Shown: piece after piece, positions 1-5,921 of the stretch
Layout: each line of letters begins with the position of its first letter
Position numbering within the stretch: the stretch's first letter is position 1
Assembly: GCA_900553635.1 (NCBI GenBank)
Contig: USDU01000128.1
Location: 1 to 7,233 of the forward strand
Source: an uncultured Lachnospiraceae bacterium
Lineage (GTDB): Bacteria > Bacillota_A > Clostridia > Lachnospirales > Lachnospiraceae
Reading direction: 5' to 3'
Length of the DNA stretch: 7,233 nucleotides
Notes under the pieces: model-generated
Databases searched by the model: none
Told to the model about the DNA's origin: nothing
The model's input: the letters and a program-made list of their open reading frames with translations, nothing else
Translations under genes and position numbers: made by a program

Positions 1-1
1 G

Positions 2-1129
2 GCCATGCTTCAGTTCCTCCAGTGTAAGACCTTCGGTAATCACCCAATTCCCGAGGGCTGGATCATCGTAGCCGCAGGCAACCCGCCCGAGTACAACAAG
101 TCCGTCCGGGAGTTTGACGTGGTTACCCTGGACCGTGTGAAGAAGATTGAAGTGGAGCCGGATTATGGCGTATGGCGGGAATACGCGGTACAGTCCCGGA
201 TCCATCCGGTGGTGATTTCCTATCTGGATGCCCGCCCTGCCCATTTTTATCAGATGGAAAGCACGGTGGACGGCCGCCGTTTTGCCACGCCCCGTGGCTG
301 GGAGGATTTGTCCCGCCTTTTAGAAGTCTATGAAAAGCTGGGAAAGAAGGCGGATAAAGACGTGGTGCGCCAGTACATCCAGCATGACAAAATCGCCGGA
401 GAATTCGCCAACTATCTGGAACTCTACCGGAAATATGAGAGTGATTATCAGATAGAGGAAATCCTGGGCGGCACCATCCGGGAGACAACTCTGAAAAAGC
501 TGTCCCATGCCTCCTTTGACGAGCGTCTGAGCGTGGTAAATCTGCTGCTGTCCGGCTGTATCGAACGCCTGCGAAAAGTCCGGGAACAGGAACGCTTCAC
601 CGAAGCTCTATTCGCCCAGATGAAAGCAGCGGGCTCCGTGCTGAACGCAGAAAACTTCGCGGCAGACGGCGAAGGGATTCCAAAGGTTCTTGAAAATCTG
701 CGGGATACAGTGGAAGAAAAACGGCAGCAGAAAAAAGAGGCAGAGCTCCTGACCAAGGATGAGGAGAAACGTCTCCTGCGTCTGGAAGAAACTCTGTTGT
801 CCTATGAGAACACCTTGAAAGCCGAACATCCCGAAGATGGATCTGCAGCCTTCGAGATTCTACGCCGCCTTTTCGGCGAGCAGCGGGCCCGCTATGCCGG
901 CGAGCAGGAAAGCGGCAGAGCGGTCCTTGAACACGCCTTTGACTTCCTGGAAACCGCCTTCGGTGACAGCCAGGAAATGGTCATCTTCCTTACTGGCCTT
1001 AACATGTCCGAAGCCGCGGTGGCTTTCCTGCAGACCACGGACTGTGAGCGTTATGAACGTTATAATAAGAGATTGCTTTTTAATGAGAGTGATCGTGAGA
1101 TACGGGACGAGATCGCAGGACTGAAGTAG
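2..1129 (+). CDS. MoxR-like AAA+ ATPase, 5'-truncated by window edge
   Basis: The reading frame is open to the first base, so the ATG at base 5 is almost certainly internal; residues below are counted from it. The visible part begins after Walker A and B. A sensor-1 segment reads VAAGNPPEYN (Asn26), then comes an LDRVKKIEV segment with a candidate arginine finger (Arg44), then a lid-domain sensor-2 region ATPRGWEDLS (Arg97). This order is typical of MoxR-family AAA+ ATPases, which act as chaperone-like machines, usually with a von Willebrand factor A partner encoded next door. No such partner lies downstream here, so if present it is upstream and outside the window. After about residue 160 there is a Lys/Glu-rich, mostly helical extension of about 210 residues, with likely coiled coil at about 185-275. 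That is longer than a minimal MoxR protein. The client is unknown. Family assignment is confident; the biological role is not. Confidence 0.85.
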   Translation, partial: AMLQFLQCKTFGNHPIPEGWIIVAAGNPPEYNKSVREFDVVTLDRVKKIEVEPDYGVWREYAVQSRIHPVVISYLDARPAHFYQMESTVDGRRFATPRGWEDLSRLLEVYEKLGKKADKDVVRQYIQHDKIAGEFANYLELYRKYESDYQIEEILGGTIRETTLKKLSHASFDERLSVVNLLLSGCIERLRKVREQERFTEALFAQMKAAGSVLNAENFAADGEGIPKVLENLRDTVEEKRQQKKEAELLTKDEEKRLLRLEETLLSYENTLKAEHPEDGSAAFEILRRLFGEQRARYAGEQESGRAVLEHAFDFLETAFGDSQEMVIFLTGLNMSEAAVAFLQTTDCERYERYNKRLLFNESDREIRDEIAGLK

Positions 1130-1171
1130 AAGTCAGTTAGGGAAATTTCATTTCCCGTGCGTTCGCAATTG

Positions 1172-1204
1172 AAAACAAAAAGGGCTACGCACGAGCGTAA
1201 CCCT
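1172..1204 (-). terminator. Intrinsic terminator at end of minus-strand unit
   Basis: Read on the minus strand, AGGGUUACGC (1204-1195) and GCGUAGCCCU (1190-1181) form a 10-bp stem with one A-C mismatch and a UCGU loop. It is followed by UUUUUGUUUU (down to about 1172). This fits a rho-independent terminator for the transcript coming from 3224. On the plus strand the stem is followed by few T residues, so it should terminate the ATPase transcript poorly. The right half of the stem is shared with the closing helix of the structured RNA. Confidence 0.65.
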
Positions 1205-1333
1205 TCTAAATGGCCTTCCGAGAGGCTTCCCAGCCAACCAACAGGCGGAAAAAGGAGATTTCCTAAGGAGGGCCTAATTGCGCCCGAGCGTGGAAACTCC
1301 TTTTTCCGCCGTCCGTCTTAAGTAGCCCCTTTC
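1177..1333 (-). ncRNA. Structured non-coding RNA candidate (possibly raiA-motif class)
   Basis: On the minus strand the sequence just after the membrane-protein stop folds into a closed multi-branch structure. A closing helix of up to 12 bp, with two G-U pairs, joins GAAAGGGGCUAC (1333-1322) to GUAGCCCUUUUU (1188-1177). Inside it, a perfect 14-bp helix joins GGCGGAAAAAGGAG (1310-1297) to its complement at 1257-1244 and continues for 5 bp past one bulged base (1292-1296 with 1259-1263). Its apical loop holds a GGGC/GCCC mini-stem (1282-1285 with 1270-1273). A short GCCU/AGGC hairpin lies near 1213-1226, and a terminator-like hairpin sits at the 3' end. No open frame or internal promoter is evident, so it is probably made as the 3' part of the alaX/membrane-protein transcript. 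The architecture and phrases such as GUUUCCACGCUC remind me of the raiA RNA motif of Firmicutes. That identification is from memory and unverified. Confidence 0.6.
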
Positions 1334-1978
1334 TTAGGAAGTCCGTTTGTCGCGCACCGCCGCCTCGATCCGCACCTGTTCCTCCAGCATGGCGTCAATC
1401 CGCGCATCCTCGGAAAAGTCCGCTGCCAGCTTATCTAACAGCTTCACATCTTCTTCAGAAAACTGCTTATGAAGCACTTCTTTGATAGCTTCATACTTTT
1501 TCCGATAAAGCGACTCCAGTTCATTGACCGGTACCGTCACCGGCAGTTCTGCAATTTCCGGAGCAGCGATGCCCTCCGTCTCAAACCACTTCTTAATATT
1601 CTTGATCCGCGCATGCTCCGCAGGTCCTTCGGCCAGAATCTTCTTCGACTTTTGAATCTGTGCCACAGCCACCCCGATAAAAGCCAGAAACAGCACACTC
1701 ATACTGTAAGGCGCGATTTTCGGTAAGGGAAGCTGAAGGGAACCGGTGATGGCGAGTATCATGGCCGCCAGGCCCAGTACGCCCACCAGCAGCAGTGTCA
1801 TGGCCGTGCTCCTGGCGTCGGCGCAGCGTTCTTCCACGGTCTTGAAAAGCTTGGACTCGTCCGGTCTCTTGATGGGGCCGTCCAGAATATTGGACATGGT
1901 CACCTCCGCGGGTTCTTTCACATCGACGCCCTGTTTGCGGGCTGCCGCTTTCTGTACATCCTTGTATAGGGACATCAT
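1334..1978 (-). CDS. Hypothetical two-pass membrane protein
   Basis: This is a 214-residue protein I do not recognise. Residues 1-58 are polar, followed by two hydrophobic segments at about 59-79 and 88-108 separated by a short Pro-rich turn (LPLPKIAP). About 105 charged, helical residues follow, including EEDVKLLDKLAADFSEDARIDAMLEEQ. This pattern suggests a helical hairpin in the membrane with both ends on the same side, probably the cytoplasm. There is no signal peptide or catalytic motif. AAGGAG (minus strand, 1990-1985) lies 6 nt before the first of two adjacent ATGs and 9 nt before the second, so either could be the start; the first is used here. It lies 85 nt downstream of alaX on the same strand, with no convincing promoter in the gap, so co-transcription is likely. 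Its stop codon directly abuts the structured RNA. The coding call is firm; the function is unknown. Confidence 0.8.
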   Translation of the reverse strand: MMSLYKDVQKAAARKQGVDVKEPAEVTMSNILDGPIKRPDESKLFKTVEERCADARSTAMTLLLVGVLGLAAMILAITGSLQLPLPKIAPYSMSVLFLAFIGVAVAQIQKSKKILAEGPAEHARIKNIKKWFETEGIAAPEIAELPVTVPVNELESLYRKKYEAIKEVLHKQFSEEDVKLLDKLAADFSEDARIDAMLEEQVRIEAAVRDKRTS

Positions 1979-2001
1979 AAAATTCTCCTTATATGGTATT
2001 T

Positions 2002-2024
2002 GACGGCAAAGGATAGGAGCCGTC
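2002..2024 (-). other. Short hairpin in the gap between alaX and membrane-protein genes
   Basis: GACGGC (2002-2007) and GCCGTC (2019-2024) form a perfect 6-bp stem with an 11-nt loop, a few bases upstream of the ribosome site of the downstream gene. No U-run follows it on the minus strand, so it is not a normal terminator. It could affect mRNA processing or relative expression of the two genes, or mean nothing. Confidence 0.3.
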
Positions 2025-2063
2025 GTCCGAGGCGCGCATAGAGACGCAAATAGCAGTCATTAC

Positions 2064-3224
2064 CTAGCTGCGCAGAAAAGTTTCTACTGCGCCCATCAGC
2101 TCTTCCTGGGTGCCGGAGAGCGATCCCTGCACCATCTCGGGTTTTCCGCCGCCCTTCCCGCCGAACTGCCCGTTCAGGGCCTTGCAGAGGGGCCGGGTAT
2201 CCTCGGTTTTACTGCCGAAGATGTAGCGGTAGCCGCTCTCATCATTTCCGATAAAGAGACAGGCGACGCCGCTACAGCGGGCGGATAAGAGGTTTACGAA
2301 TTCCCGGCTGGTATCCGCATCCAGGTTATCCTCGAAAAATATGGGATTGGCGGTTCCTTCGGCTACGGAAGCAGCCTTATTTTGAATCAGGGTCTTATTC
2401 AGCGCCATCAACTGTCCGGTGAGGCGGAAATTCTCCTGCTTCAGCCGTTCTACTGCGTCAGCCACAACCGACTCTTTGGCGGAGAGCAGCACGGAAATGG
2501 CCTTCACACTGGTTTCCTTTTCCCGGTAGTCGCATAGCGCTCGATCTCCGGCCAGGAGATTGACCCGGACGCCGCCACGGTGGGACTGCACGTTCGTGAG
2601 CTTGATCAGACCGATTTCTCCGGTGTTATTCACATGGGGTGCGCAGCAGGCGCAGACGTCGATATCGGGAATGGTGACGATACGCACCTGTCCTTCGATC
2701 TCGATTTTGCTCCGGTAATCGAGAACAGCCAGTTCTTCTTTGCTGGGATAGGAGATCTGAATCGGCACATTACCGAAAACCACCTGATTGGCAGCAGTCT
2801 CAATTTCTAAAAGCTCCTCTTTGGTAATCGGGCCATTGAAGTCCATGGTGACTTCTTCCTCTCCCAGATGGAAGCCCACGTTGTCGTAGCCGAAGCGGGT
2901 ATGGATAAGACCGGAGACGATATGCTCGCCGGAATGCTGCTGCATTCGGGAAAAGCGTTTTTCCCAGTCCAGGACGCCTTTTACCTCTGCGCCGACTTTC
3001 AGGGGCTGCCTGGTATAATGCCAGATTTCTCCATTTTTCTCATGGGTATCGAACACTTCAATTTCACCCAGATGCCCGGTATCCCCGGCCTGTCCGCCGC
3101 CTTCCGGAAAAAATGCGGTCTGGTCGAGCGCCACCTTCCAGTAATCCTTTTCCTGCTCACAGGCAGTCACCACCGCCGGAAATGCGGCCAAATGGCTGTC
3201 TTCATAATATAAACGGTCTGTCAT
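2064..3224 (-). CDS. alaX: AlaX-type alanyl-tRNA editing protein with DHHA1 domain
   Basis: This is a 386-residue free-standing relative of the editing half of alanyl-tRNA synthetase. The family hydrolyses mischarged Ser-tRNA(Ala) or Gly-tRNA(Ala) in the cytoplasm, preventing Ala codons from being misread. An N-terminal beta-barrel motif FFPEGGGQAGDTG lies at residues 38-50. The zinc ligands follow the family pattern: HSGEH (His97, His101) and CCAPH (Cys193, His197). A linker helix (about 235-285) leads to a C-terminal DHHA1 domain ending in GGKGGGKPEMVQGS (about 355-368), the glycine-rich tRNA-binding signature. The length and DHHA1 tail match the long AlaX form. No aminoacylation core is present, so it is not a truncated alaS. 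AGGAGG (minus strand, 3239-3234) lies 9 nt before the ATG and supports this start. It is the first gene of a likely unit with the membrane protein and structured RNA. The leader has no T-box consensus that I can see. Confidence 0.93.
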   Translation of the reverse strand: MTDRLYYEDSHLAAFPAVVTACEQEKDYWKVALDQTAFFPEGGGQAGDTGHLGEIEVFDTHEKNGEIWHYTRQPLKVGAEVKGVLDWEKRFSRMQQHSGEHIVSGLIHTRFGYDNVGFHLGEEEVTMDFNGPITKEELLEIETAANQVVFGNVPIQISYPSKEELAVLDYRSKIEIEGQVRIVTIPDIDVCACCAPHVNNTGEIGLIKLTNVQSHRGGVRVNLLAGDRALCDYREKETSVKAISVLLSAKESVVADAVERLKQENFRLTGQLMALNKTLIQNKAASVAEGTANPIFFEDNLDADTSREFVNLLSARCSGVACLFIGNDESGYRYIFGSKTEDTRPLCKALNGQFGGKGGGKPEMVQGSLSGTQEELMGAVETFLRS

Positions 3225-3332
3225 GGTGTAAAACCTCCTGTTGTCGAAATGAAACCATATCTTATGTAAGGAAACCGTTGATTCCGGTGTTGAAATTCAG
3301 ATAAAATTTTCATGTCAGGAAACAACGCTTTC

Positions 3333-3361
3333 AGTATAACATTTTATCACAGTTTTGGACA
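3333..3361 (-). promoter_or_regulatory. Promoter for the alaX unit
   Basis: On the minus strand, TGTCCA (3361-3356) and TATACT (3338-3333) are 17 bp apart, with a TGT just before the -10 giving an extended -10 element. The -35 is weak (3 of 6 to consensus), which the extended -10 can compensate. The start of transcription would be near 3326, giving a leader of about 100 nt before the alaX ATG. Confidence 0.55.
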
Positions 3362-3426
3362 GGGATATTTTAAGCGGATGTTGGCAGTTTTCAGTTATCT
3401 GTGGGTGACGGCTGAGAAAATGCGCA

Positions 3427-3455
3427 TTGAGGAGAAAATGGAACTGTGCTATAAT
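3427..3455 (+). promoter_or_regulatory. Strong sigma-A-type promoter for the small gene
   Basis: TTGAGG (3427-3432) and a perfect TATAAT (3450-3455) have exact 17-bp spacing, with TGC before the -10 forming an extended -10. Transcription should start near 3462, giving a leader of about 68 nt. A 6-bp inverted repeat (GAGAAA 3432-3437, TTTCTC 3455-3460) brackets the -10 and could be an operator, though such short repeats arise by chance. Confidence 0.7.
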
Positions 3456-3529
3456 TTCTCATAAATCACCTGAAAAGATATGGGAAAACAGATACAAAGA
3501 TAAATACCATACCAGAAAGGACTTCAACT

Positions 3530-3826
3530 ATGATTGATTTACACGGCCAGGCCGGTCTCCCCTATATCAACCGGGGCGTCTATACCGGAAGCTACGAGGG
3601 CATGCGTTACCGGCTGCGGAAGAAAGAGGAAGAGGACAAAAAGACACTGGAGGCAGTGATTTATCCGGAGCCCTTCTGCTTTGAAAAGACAGCGGAGGAT
3701 CAGAAGGAGGCCAGGGAGTTTCCCTTCACAGACGAGGGCTTTACACAGGCCATCGCCTGGCTGAACGAGCAGTACGAGGCCCAGCAGGAGCGATGGACAG
3801 AGGCGAAGAACGCCAGCTGGGTGTAA
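3530..3826 (+). CDS. Small conserved-looking hypothetical protein
   Basis: This is a 98-residue soluble protein that I cannot assign to a named family. The N-terminus is MIDLHGQAGLPYINRGVY, followed by a basic/acidic helix-like stretch (RLRKKEEEDKKT), a strand-like segment with aromatics (AVIYPEPFCFEKT), and a C-terminal acidic helix containing AIAWLNEQYEAQQERW. It has no signal peptide, membrane segment, or zinc or nucleotide motif. The pattern YPEPFCFEKT...EFPF feels like a short conserved protein of Lachnospiraceae, but this is recollection only. An AAAGGA ribosome site (3516-3521) 8 nt before the ATG, a strong promoter upstream and a terminator just downstream show a single-gene unit. Codon use matches the neighbours. 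The coding call is confident; the function is unknown. Confidence 0.8.
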   Translation: MIDLHGQAGLPYINRGVYTGSYEGMRYRLRKKEEEDKKTLEAVIYPEPFCFEKTAEDQKEAREFPFTDEGFTQAIAWLNEQYEAQQERWTEAKNASWV

Positions 3827-3867
3827 ACGAAACTGTGTCGGTGGAAAACATAGGGTCACCAAAAGAG

Positions 3868-3922
3868 AAAAAGGCATTCTGTAGTTTCAGATCATGAAAT
3901 AGAAACTATAGAATGCCTTTTT
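3868..3922. terminator. Bidirectional intrinsic terminator, 21-bp stem
   Basis: AAAAAGGCATTCTGTAGTTTC (3868-3888) pairs with 3902-3922 over 21 bp with a single G-U wobble and a 13-nt loop. The outer A/T runs give a U-tract in either direction. It lies between convergent genes (3530-3826 on +, 4019-5659 on -) and probably ends both transcripts. Confidence 0.88.
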
Positions 3923-4018
3923 CGTAATAAAACGATTTTTGACGGATTCAGAAAACTTCAGTTCCGGAACAGATTCATTTCTACGAAGATTCGCGAAAAT
4001 TCCTGCAAAACAAAATTT

Positions 4019-5659
4019 TTAGTTATCATCCTCCTCGTCCGCGCTCTTGGTATAGACGGTACGCTTTCTTGCCATCTCATCGCTCTCCAGGTACTCGTCG
4101 TAGGTGGTGATCTTATCGATCATAGCGCCGTTCGGCAGCAGCTCGATGATACGGTTGGCAGTCGTCTGTACAATCTGGTGGTCACGGGAGGAGAACAGCA
4201 GCACGCCCGGGAACTTGATGAGACCGTTGTTCAGGGCTGTGATGGACTCCATATCCAGGTGGTCGGTGGGCTCGTCCAGAATCAGCACGTTAGCACCGGA
4301 AATCATCAGCTTAGACAGCATACAGCGGACCTTCTCGCCTCCGGACAGAACCTTGACCTTCTTTACGCCATCCTCTCCTGCGAAGAGCATACGGCCCAGG
4401 AAGCCACGCACGTAAGTAGCATCCTTGATCTCGGAATACTGGGTCAGCCAGTCAACGATGGTGTCGTCGTTGTCGAACTCCTTGGTGTTGTCCTTGGGAA
4501 AATAGGACTGGCTGGTGGTGATACCCCATTTATAAGTACCCTCGTCCGGCTCCATTTCGCCAGACAGAATCTTAAAGAGGGTTGTTTTGGCAAACTCGTT
4601 GCCGCCTACAAAGGCTACCTTGTCGTCATGGCCCAGAATAAAGGAAATATTATCCAGAACCTTCACGCCGTCGATGGTCTTGGACAGGCCTTCCACGGTC
4701 AGCACTTCATTTCCGATCTCGCGGTTCGGACGGAAATCAATGTAAGGATACTTCCGGCTGGAGGGACGGATCTCGTCCAGCTCGATTTTCTCCAGAGCCT
4801 TCTTTCTGGAGGTTGCTTGCTTGGACTTGGAAGCGTTAGCAGAGAAACGGGAGATAAATTCCTGCAGCTCCTTGATCTTCTCTTCCTTCTTCTTGTTGGC
4901 CTCCTTCATCTGGCGAATCAGCAGCTGGCTGGATTCGTACCAGAAGTCGTAGTTTCCGGCATAGAGCTGAATCTTGCCGTAATCGATGTCGGCGATATGG
5001 GTGCAGACCTTATTCAGGAAATAACGGTCATGGGATACTACGATGACGGTGTTCGGGAAGTTAATCAGGAACTCCTCCAGCCATGCGATAGCGTCCAGAT
5101 CCAGGTGGTTGGTCGGCTCGTCCAGAAGCAGGATATCCGGGTTGCCGAACAATGCCTGCGCCAGCAGAACCTTGACCTTCTGGGCACCCAGGAGATCCTT
5201 CATCAGGGTGTAGTGAAGATCGGTATCGATACCCAGGCCGTTTAGGAGGGTAGCGGCGTCAGACTCAGCCTCCCAGCCGTCCATGTCCGCGAATTCAGCC
5301 TCCAGCTCGCTGGCGCGGATACCGTCCTCATCGGTAAAATCCTCTTTCGCGTAAATGGCCTCTTTCTCCTTCATAATCTCGTAGAGACGGGCATTTCCCA
5401 TAATAACGGTGTCCAGAACCGGATACTCGTCATACTGAAAATGATCCTGCTTCAGGAAGGAGAGACGCTGTCCCGGGGTAATGACGATTTCGCCATTGGT
5501 GGAATCCAGCTCGCCGGACAGAATCTTCAGGAAGGTAGACTTTCCTGCGCCGTTGGCTCCGATAAGACCGTAGCAGTTACCTTCGGTAAATTTGATATTG
5601 ACATCTTCGAATAAGGCTTTCTTACCTATTCTAAGCGTTACGTTATTTGCACTGATCAT
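4019..5659 (-). CDS. ABC-F family ATPase, YkpA/YbiT type
   Basis: This 546-residue protein has two ATP-binding cassettes and no membrane segments, which defines ABC-F proteins: cytoplasmic ATPases that act on ribosomes, several relieving stalling or conferring drug resistance. Cassette 1 has Walker A GANGAGKST (34-42), a signature reading LLGAQ (156-160), Walker B LLLDE with PTNHLD (177-187) and switch SHD (209-211). A charged linker (about 240-315), KEANKKKEEKIKELQEF followed by a Ser/Lys-rich turn, is the domain that reaches into the ribosome. Cassette 2 has GGNEFAKTT (352-360), LSGGE (438-442), DEPTDHLD (462-469) and SRDHQ (491-495). These deviate from consensus, perhaps as clade features. 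The start is supported by AAGGAG (minus strand, 5671-5666) 6 nt upstream. It sits alone between a promoter and a terminator. I would call it housekeeping YkpA/YbiT-like rather than a named resistance protein. Confidence 0.93.
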   Translation of the reverse strand: MISANNVTLRIGKKALFEDVNIKFTEGNCYGLIGANGAGKSTFLKILSGELDSTNGEIVITPGQRLSFLKQDHFQYDEYPVLDTVIMGNARLYEIMKEKEAIYAKEDFTDEDGIRASELEAEFADMDGWEAESDAATLLNGLGIDTDLHYTLMKDLLGAQKVKVLLAQALFGNPDILLLDEPTNHLDLDAIAWLEEFLINFPNTVIVVSHDRYFLNKVCTHIADIDYGKIQLYAGNYDFWYESSQLLIRQMKEANKKKEEKIKELQEFISRFSANASKSKQATSRKKALEKIELDEIRPSSRKYPYIDFRPNREIGNEVLTVEGLSKTIDGVKVLDNISFILGHDDKVAFVGGNEFAKTTLFKILSGEMEPDEGTYKWGITTSQSYFPKDNTKEFDNDDTIVDWLTQYSEIKDATYVRGFLGRMLFAGEDGVKKVKVLSGGEKVRCMLSKLMISGANVLILDEPTDHLDMESITALNNGLIKFPGVLLFSSRDHQIVQTTANRIIELLPNGAMIDKITTYDEYLESDEMARKRTVYTKSADEEDDN

Positions 5660-5741
5660 GTTTTGCTCCTTATGACTTGGTAAATATGGTGTATGATACG
5701 TTTTTTTGTCCTACAGCTTTTATCTGCGGGCATACACATCT

Positions 5742-5769
5742 ATTTTACAGGAAAATATAGAATTTGCAA
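5742..5769 (-). promoter_or_regulatory. Promoter for the ABC-F gene
   Basis: On the minus strand, TTGCAA (5769-5764) and TAAAAT (5747-5742) are separated by 16 bp. The -10 matches 5 of 6 and the -35 4 of 6. Transcription from near 5735 gives a leader of about 75 nt before the ATG. I found no clear attenuator or leader peptide in that leader. Confidence 0.55.
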
Positions 5770-5789
5770 GCCCTTTCCACGGTTAAATT

Positions 5790-5812
5790 CCTGAAATTTC
5801 TGAGTTTTCAGG
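5790..5812. repeat. Inverted repeat between divergent promoters
   Basis: CCTGAAA (5790-5796) and TTTCAGG (5806-5812) form a perfect 7-bp inverted repeat with a 9-nt spacer. It lies between the ABC-F -35 (5764-5769) and the aldo/keto reductase -35 (5850-5855). A second inverted repeat, GGAAAA (5822-5827) with TTTTCC (5833-5838), lies nearby. There is no U-tract, so a terminator is unlikely; an operator is possible but unproven. Confidence 0.3.
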
Positions 5813-5849
5813 ATTTCGGAGGGAAAACGGGATTTTCCGGCGGACGGAC

Positions 5850-5878
5850 TTGAGCGGCCGGGAAAAAGAAGGTATAAT
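5850..5878 (+). promoter_or_regulatory. Promoter for the aldo/keto reductase gene
   Basis: TTGAGC (5850-5855) and a perfect TATAAT (5873-5878) are 17 bp apart. The expected start is near 5885, giving a leader of about 37 nt. The ribosome site AAGGGAG (5909-5915) lies 6 nt before the ATG at 5922. Confidence 0.7.
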
Positions 5879-5921
5879 GTAGGAAATTACGGCGTGAAAG
5901 CACGGAAGAAGGGAGCAGCAT

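Noticed and set aside
1140..1156. Hairpin GGGAAA/TTTCCC as terminator for the ATPase gene
   Set aside because: The stem is only 6 bp of mostly weak pairs and is followed by GTGCG, not a U-tract. I cannot support it as a terminator.
1244..1310. Long inverted repeat as a miniature transposable element
   Set aside because: There are no target-site duplications next to the arms, and the arms fit inside a larger closed RNA fold with a terminator.
2064..3224. Truncated alanyl-tRNA synthetase
   Set aside because: The protein starts at a good ribosome site with the editing beta-barrel and ends with a complete DHHA1 motif, matching free-standing long AlaX proteins rather than a broken alaS.
3225..3330. 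T-box riboswitch in the alaX leader
   Set aside because: The leader is only about 100 nt, and I find no T-box core resembling AGGGTGGNACCGCG, only weak short hairpins.
4178..5245. Long plus-strand open frame (355 codons) opposite the ABC-F gene
   Set aside because: It lies wholly antisense to a clearly conserved ABC-F protein, gives a low-complexity Leu/Val/Gly-rich translation with no family motif, and has no ribosome site. It is a codon-bias shadow.
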